Positions 25,351-64,000 of a stretch of DNA of 64,000 nt are shown here, one piece after another. Within the stretch, counting starts at the first letter, position 1, and every line of letters begins with the position of its first letter. This stretch comes from Siphlonurus alternatus (taxonomy: Eukaryota; Arthropoda; Insecta; Ephemeroptera; Siphlonuridae): assembly GCA_949825025.1 (NCBI GenBank), contig OX463778.1, positions 24,547,551 through 24,611,550 of the forward strand, written 5' to 3'. The notes below the pieces were generated by a model that was not told the DNA's origin, ran no database searches, and worked only from the letters and a program-made list of their open reading frames with translations. The position numbers and the translations under genes are program-made.

Positions 25351-27329
25351 CAATTAGTAGGTTTGGTACCATCTTGAGGAGCTCTTTGCTTCTTAGCAAG
25401 TTCTGTAAATTAAGATAAAATGATTTTATAATATATCAGCTGTAAAATATTTATTTAAATTAACTAACATTATACAATATTAATATAAAAAGTGTGACAA
25501 AATCGTATTTTTCAGTATGACTTAAATAAAACAGAAAGAAATATTTTAGTAGAAAAATAATATACACGCTAATGCTAAATTTGTATTTTTGTTACTTAAT
25601 TAAAAAAGTGATGTAATTAAAATATTATTAAATTCACAATATTTTATTGTTTTAATTATTTATTACAAATTATTGCTATAATACGGCACAATTTCCAATT
25701 ATTATTTTTCACTTTGCTTTGAGCACTTCTAGAAATAATCAAAACGGTGAGCAAAGGGGTTTGCTTTTTCCGATTTGAGCACTTCTAGAAATGGTCAAAT
25801 TTAAATGAGTAAATTTAAACCCGAAATAAAACTTCTCGTCGGGTTTTGCTTTTTTCGATTTGAGCACTTCTAGAAATGTTCAAATTTATATGAGCAAAGC
25901 TCAAAATATTTGTTAATTTCGGGCTTTGCTCAAATCGCTAGGGGCACACCTAGATGTGCGCATTGAATTCGGGCTTTGGTGCCAACATATATAAATAGAA
26001 AAGGAATTAATAAATAAGGAAATAAATAGAACAACAAGTAAATTAAGTTTCTTCAGGAGGGGTACACATGCTACGTTAAGTGTTCACGGCACCTATAGCA
26101 CCGGGGGACCAAAAACAATAAAAAATATTGCATTTTTAGACCTATACCAATCGAATCAGAATTAAAAAATTACACCAAAAAATTTACTTAATTTTTTTTT
26201 AAAGTTAAAAAATTATATAGGGACGATTTTGAAAATTTTTAGTATAAAAAAATCTAACAAAAATGCAATAAACACTAATAATTAATATGCATAAAATGTA
26301 TCATATCAAAATATATTACACATTTATTTTAATAAGATATGAATGATATGATAAATTAATGCATAATGTATTAGCCTAACGTTACTAACTTCCTTCTTTA
26401 ATACGACGCGCGTGACGTCAGACAAACGACAGAAAAACAGACTTTATAAATAAAGTCAACTTCCCCTCCCGCGTCGGTCACCCGCCCCTCTCCACTTACA
26501 AGGGGGTATTTCGTCCGGGGGTATTTCATCCGGGAGTATTTCATCCGGGGATATTTCGTCCGGGAGTATTTCGTCCGGGGGTATTTCGTCCGGTCCGGGT
26601 GGGGATATTTGGTCCGGGGGTATTTCGTCCGGGGGTATTTGGTCCGCTTACCATTATTTCCATTGTTTCGTTTTCATACAGTGTGTATTGTGCTATACAT
26701 TGCACCTCGTCCACTGAGAATATATAATCAGCATGGTCCATATTTATATGTGAAGCAATGTGAAAATAAAACTATATTAAAAAAATTAATGCAAACTAAA
26801 ATTCACTTCATTTTTCAAGGAACATATTATAAAGCATGATGGAAAATATATTTTAATAATAATTTTAATTGTTATCGGAAAATAGTAACTGCTATGTTCG
26901 TTTGTTTTGTTCTCTTTTATACCTTGCATATATTCCTGTTTCCAATTTAACTAAAATGAACTGAAATTTTTATTACAACCTACATCATGAATTCTTATTT
27001 CCATTGTAACATCATTATATATGTATAATTTTGTAAGATAATTTTCTTAAGTTATATTAATTTCAAGCAAAGGAAAAATGCCAAGAACTTGCTTGTTTTT
27101 TTAGTTGTTTGTCTGATTTTTTTACGCAGTGCATTATAACACTCGGATTTATTGAAAAAATTGCATACAGATGTTGATTGCTAATTACTTAAAAAACTAG
27201 ACTGATAAGAGGTCACCTTGTTCATCACAATCATTTCAAGTTAAATTGACAATGTTTTTTAGTCAAATTTTGTGCTTGGTTGAGCAAAGCCCCCATGCAA
27301 GATAACGATTGTAGTTATTGAGGCGGGTT

Positions 27330-27495
27330 AGTTCTACAAACGCAGTCAGGCACGTTCGGTTTGAGGTGAACGCTCGCCCCGAGCGACCCGCGACTCGATC
27401 GAGTGTTGGTGGCCACGCGAGCCGACTGCACCTGCCTGACTCACCGGTCGCTGCAATGCGAGGACGATAGAATCTTACAAGCGGGCGGATCGAGT
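27330..27495. other. GC-rich patch about 2 kb upstream of exon 1
   Basis: CpG-rich, non-repetitive, with a loose inverted match CAGTCAGGCA / TGCCTGACT at its edges. A possible upstream regulatory element; no ORF. Confidence 0.3.
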
Positions 27496-28127
27496 AGCAT
27501 AAAGGTGGATTTACATGAGCGATGGAATCGATTTTGTCGCACTGGACGTGAAATTATGATGAAAAAATAACGATGTTAACAAAACGATGGAAAACAAAAG
27601 ATTTCAGAGCATGTGCAAATATTCGTATTATATCGCTATAAAGAAAAGTATCATGTAACTCCAGCTTAACGCTGATAGGTTGAATCATAATTGTTGGAGC
27701 TATAAAAAAAACTCTGTCTCTGTAATACAACACAAATTTTTATCCATTTATGGTGGCTGGACTTCTCCACATGATGTTCTGGTTTATTTATGCACAGCAG
27801 CTGCTATAAATTAATCCATTGTTACTTGTAATTCTTTAGATTCTTCCTGCCATAAATGACGTAATCAAACCAAAGTTTTAATTTTTAAAGGTGCTTTTTA
27901 CACCATCTTCATTTTTGCATTGCATGAAGAATTTAATATCAATTTATAAATTTTGAAGGAACGGAAATGAAGCCCAAAAGGGACCTGAGTTCGAGGTCTG
28001 GTATATTATCTTTTCTTTTACTATTCTTAACAGAAGTAAAAAAAATAAAAAAAATACAACATTTCAAATTGCTTGATTGAGTTGAAAAAATATTTTTCTA
28101 ATTACTAAAATTATATAGAAACTATAG

Positions 28128-28131
<4 letters not shown>

Positions 28132-28190
<59 letters not shown>
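28132..28190. repeat. (GA)n microsatellite about 1.5 kb upstream of exon 1
   Basis: Uninterrupted GA dinucleotide; GAGAG is the GAGA-factor motif in flies, so a regulatory role is conceivable. Confidence 0.95.
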
Positions 28191-28192
<2 letters not shown>

Positions 28193-29651
28193 GATTGCAC
28201 TATATGGCTATTTAATTAAGATGACCTGCTGCACCTGGGTGCAACAGCAGCACACCTGGCTCGCCACTGGTGCCCCCATACGTCATCTCTCGGTACTAAC
28301 AACGTGTCAACTCCTCCACTTGCAGCTCCTGATCTAAATAGCACTAAAGTGCGATGTCAATACAAATAACGTATCTACAATCTGTCACATTTCTAGTACA
28401 TTTCTGTGTTAGTGTCTGTATATTTTATCGTTTTACCTCGCACCTGAATAATATAATGTTGTAATACAACATTTCAAACTTCTGCTATATGTATATGAAC
28501 TAATTGTATTAATTTACATCATACACATACACATATTATGCATCTTTATATATTCATTCATTTTGCTATTCCAACAATATATTGCTTATTCGTTATATAC
28601 GAATTTCAGAGCTTTATCTATACTGATTGAAACATATTAGATTATATTAAAATGTAATCTATAAAACCATAATCTAAAAAACAACTAAACTAAATAAATA
28701 AACTTTTTGCAGTAAAAAACTACTTTATTACTTTAAATTTTTACCTGTCAAAATAATTTGACGAACAGATAATAATTTGTAAGTTAATCAAATTAAATGA
28801 CATGAATTACGATAATCTTTGTTATGCGAATAAAGTATCTCTGTGGCCAAAACTAAAATATGAAAAAAACAATTGATAAATCTTATGGCTTTTGCTTACA
28901 TAATTTCTTATAGAATAGAGTATGAAATGTTGACACTCTGATCCTTTTCAGATGCAAAGTTCATTTTTTTTTTAAATAACACCACGCAAGCATCTGTCGT
29001 TGACATTGAGATAAGACTTTCGTTGAACAGTCCCACTTAAACAAAGTTTCAATGTTGTTTTAAATTTTACTGTCTTAATTCCTTAAAAAAAAAAAAAAAA
29101 AAAAAAAAGTTCACAAAAGAAGAAGAATTAGATTAGCATAACTTTTTCTTTATAAGAAAATTCACGTAAATTGTTATCTGATCTCCCACCTAGGTAATGT
29201 GGAGCAATATCAACATTTGTCCTTGACCCAACCATATCTCTGCGGAAAAACTATGGAATGAAAAATATATAATACTGCATGCTTACATCGAATACGGAAA
29301 TGGATATTAAAATTTTATCACCCACGTGCATGTTCTAAGTCCCGTAATTCTTATGATATTTTATACATATAAAATTTTATATTTTCTACTTTCAAAATTA
29401 TGATTATGTTACATACATAAAAAAATGTTCCACACCTTACGCGTTTTTGTTTTATTATTTCCGTGACGATGATTATCGAAGGGGGTGTTCCTCCCCCCCC
29501 TTTACCCCCTCCTCCGGGACAGCTGGCGCGTGCATGCAACTCAGTTCGCGGCTGCTCGCGCCAGTGCGCCAACACAAGGCGCCCGGTCACAACCTCGCTC
29601 TGTTCGCTGTGCCGCTCCGACCATACAAGCACGTGTCCCGATCAACTGTCC

Positions 29652-29663
29652 ATGGACATGTAG
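29652..29663 (+). promoter_or_regulatory. Upstream ORF ending in a start-stop (ATG TAG) before the main ATG
   Basis: The proposed leader contains ATG GAC ATG TAG, a three-codon ORF whose last sense codon is itself an ATG directly followed by a stop. It ends 13 nt before the main ATG at 29677 and is in a different frame. A longer ORF in the same frame begins at ATG 29469 and uses the same stop, but would be translated only if transcription starts upstream of 29469. Confidence 0.4.
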
Positions 29664-29676
29664 GTGTCCGAGGAGC

Positions 29677-62006
<32,330 letters not shown>

Positions 62007-64000
62007 GTGAGTCGTACTATCTTCTTTTCCAGCTCGTAATAAAAAAAATACGCATCAATTTTTAGTGGGCGTCTTCCAAGTAATCAATACTAGAGTTCTC
62101 CACAAACACGATGCTTTATTTTTTGTTAGCTATAAATATTTTATAGCTGGTCATCAAAATAAATCATAAAAATAACAAAAAAATTATTAACACCTTTCTG
62201 GAGTCTTCAAATAACAAAAAATTCCATATCGTAAATAACCTCCATATTATTAAATTGAAAGTGCATTATATCTTATGGCTAATATTCACATAATATACTA
62301 ATTTTTTACAGACAGTATATAATTTTAGTGTTAAGCAAATGTCGTAAAAACTATAGGAAAGGATTGAGGGCGTTTAATTGAACTACAGTGAACTCTAACA
62401 AGGTATTTAACCTGATTTTGTTACCAATCAAACAAATATTACTGTTAAATTAATAGCATGCAGGGCATCGTTATTAGATAACATAATTTTTTTCACATTT
62501 CTTGAAGTTGGAGGACTATTAGAAAAATAAAAGGGAAAAAAGGAAGCTATTTTATGCATTTTTAAAGTTCTTAAAAACATAATTCAATCAGAAACAATCA
62601 GAATTACATCACTTTTCATATTCATTTATTTACACATTTCTCAGTTGTCCCCCAGTTATGTCGAAAAGTCTATTTTAAGTGACGAGTCAAAAACCTCACT
62701 AATTTCCCTCATTTTATTGAAGGTGAGAGTTCTTAGATTGCAAAACTTTGGTCTGTGGCCACATGTGAAGTCACAAGTACTTGTGTTATTAACTTTACTT
62801 GGCATGCAGTGCTGCCAACGTTGACAGCTTTCACTTTCATCCGGTGTTAAATATAAAAATACGTATTAATTATAACGCTTGTAATGATGTCTATGATGAC
62901 CTTTCCCGTTCATTAGACTGCGTGATTAGCCAAGTGTCTGTGTTGGCCTCCCTCACGCTTGGGTTATTTGGGGCCGCTTGGCGTTTGTGACGTCATCGCG
63001 AGTCATTAACTCACATCTCACAAAATATTTACTCAAGAGTCGTCTCTTGATGTGTTATGACCACTTTCTACTCTATTATTCACACAATAGCAAAGTTTTC
63101 ACATTTTTTTCCCTAAAAGATTTGTATGTTTTTTTTAGACAAGTTACAATGTTGTTACAGATTTCAAACTTCAAAATAGATATTATAAACTATAATTATT
63201 ATTTCATTTTATTCTTTAAACTATTTTTTTTAATATATTGGGCGCGATTTACGAAGCAGTTAGCCACGTTTCTAGCCACGTTTAGCTTAATCACTCACGT
63301 TTAACTATAAGGTGGTTTAACACGTAAAACAGGTATAATTAAACGTGGTTAAGCTAAACGTGGTTAAAAACCTGGCTAACTGCTTCGTGAATCGCGCCTA
63401 TTATATTATATTATATATTCAATAATAATTATATTTTATTAAATAAGGTGGATTTCTTCTTATTATTTTTTTAAAATTAATTCAGTATTGATCATTTTTA
63501 CAATCTTGATGTATCAGATTGGATACTGGACGTATTGTCCATCAGTACTAATTAATAAATTTGGAAGACTTGTTTTAATTAAAATTGCTCGAATTTATCG
63601 ATGTTGCTTTTTGCGTACTCTTTAGTCAATAGTCATGAATAGTCATGCAGAATAATGTTTTCATTTTGAAGAAAAAAAAATCATAGCAAATAAATTTGCC
63701 GCAAATGTGATAACAAACAGTAATAACTTATTTTATAGACTATTCCGATTAAATTTAAAAACATATATTTATTAGAAAAAAAAACAAATTGAAATTTATA
63801 CAATTATACAGTATGTTGTAAATTTAGTCTATTTAATTTAAGTTGTGAATTGCTGAATGAATTTAAAGCTCTGTCTTTCTGTTCAGCTTAGTTTAAATAA
63901 ATTTTATACAAAAATAATCGAATTTGCACAGTTTCAAAAGGTTTTATTGTATTAAAAAAAAAACAGTACGTTAATCTCTTATCTCCCCGCGATGTTAGTC
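62007..64000 (+). other. Start of intron 5, running off the window
   Basis: Follows the exon 5 donor GTGAGT. It holds the palindromic element at 63241-63398 and one TGACGTCA (62988-62995). No further exon is recognised. Confidence 0.75.
63241..63398. mobile_element. Palindromic element with GGCGCGATTTACGAAGCAG ends
   Basis: 158 bp. Both ends read GGCGCGATT(T/C)ACGAAGCAG inward, followed by GTTAGCCA and repeated CCACGTTT / TAGCTTAA blocks. Flanks are AT-rich (possible TA-containing target). The general design (G-rich tip, ATT.AC.AAGCA, then TTA.CC repeats) is shared with 50352-50532. Confidence 0.8.

Larger units (their letters stand above)
23711..26646. mobile_element. Giant fold-back element with arms over 1 kb
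   Basis: The two ends are inverted copies running inward over a kilobase: outer arms at about 23711-23990 and 26390-26646, inner arms at about 24216-24785 and 25490-25960. The outermost part of each arm is a tandem array of 15-16 bp units of the type CCCCGGACGAAATAC (23711-23855 and 26503-26646). Next comes a shared segment with TGACGTCA (23937-23944 and 26413-26420). The inner arms carry about 3-4 units of a second, 60-85 bp repeat containing CATTTCTAGAAGTGCTCAAA. The loop holds a (CATT)52 array. No transposase ORF. The architecture is that of fold-back (FB/Galileo-like) transposons; class assignment is inference. Confidence 0.8.

Noticed and set aside
25044..25418. 124-codon ORF
   Set aside because: Translation of the (CATT)n microsatellite (repeating FIHS).
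27970..28010. GAGTTCGAGGTC, a possible tRNA or SINE B box
   Set aside because: A small stem forms, but the loop is out of register and no A box lies at the right distance.

Overview
This is an AT-rich, repeat-laden eukaryotic nuclear window. Coding sequence is confined to a few short, GC-rich exons separated by very long introns. Splice sites are canonical GT-AG. The one gene recognised is the 5' part of a receptor-type guanylate cyclase that resembles the insect Gyc32E class. Two dispersed repeats resemble a repeat type common in insects. Together these point to an arthropod, probably an insect with a large genome; I cannot name the species.

Layout: 1 to about 29450 is upstream sequence with no gene I can support. 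It holds microsatellites, several fold-back (palindromic) elements, a Penelope-type hammerhead ribozyme motif (8908-8950, minus strand) and a 2.9 kb giant fold-back element (23711-26646). A CpG-rich island at about 29455-29720 carries the proposed 5' leader, a candidate initiator, short upstream ORFs and the first coding exon (signal peptide, ATG at 29677). Intron 1 is about 23.6 kb (29705-53317) and full of repeats. Four further exons follow at 53318-53494, 55471-55670, 56353-56475 and 61820-62006. The phases agree at every junction and give 238 codons plus one base of signal peptide and N-terminal extracellular ligand-binding domain. The rest of the receptor (remaining ectodomain, transmembrane segment, kinase-homology and cyclase domains) must lie beyond base 64000.

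The noncoding DNA is dominated by hairpin-forming, non-autonomous elements of at least six kinds. The most striking pattern is that most of the longer fold-back elements carry the 8-bp palindrome TGACGTCA (the CRE/ATF site) as a mirrored pair, one copy in each arm. Other points of interest are a palindromic element family flanked by TTAA, compound microsatellites with a variant core inside a parental shell, and a G-quadruplex motif in intron 3. There are no rRNA genes, CRISPR arrays or bacterial features, and I found no convincing tRNA gene.
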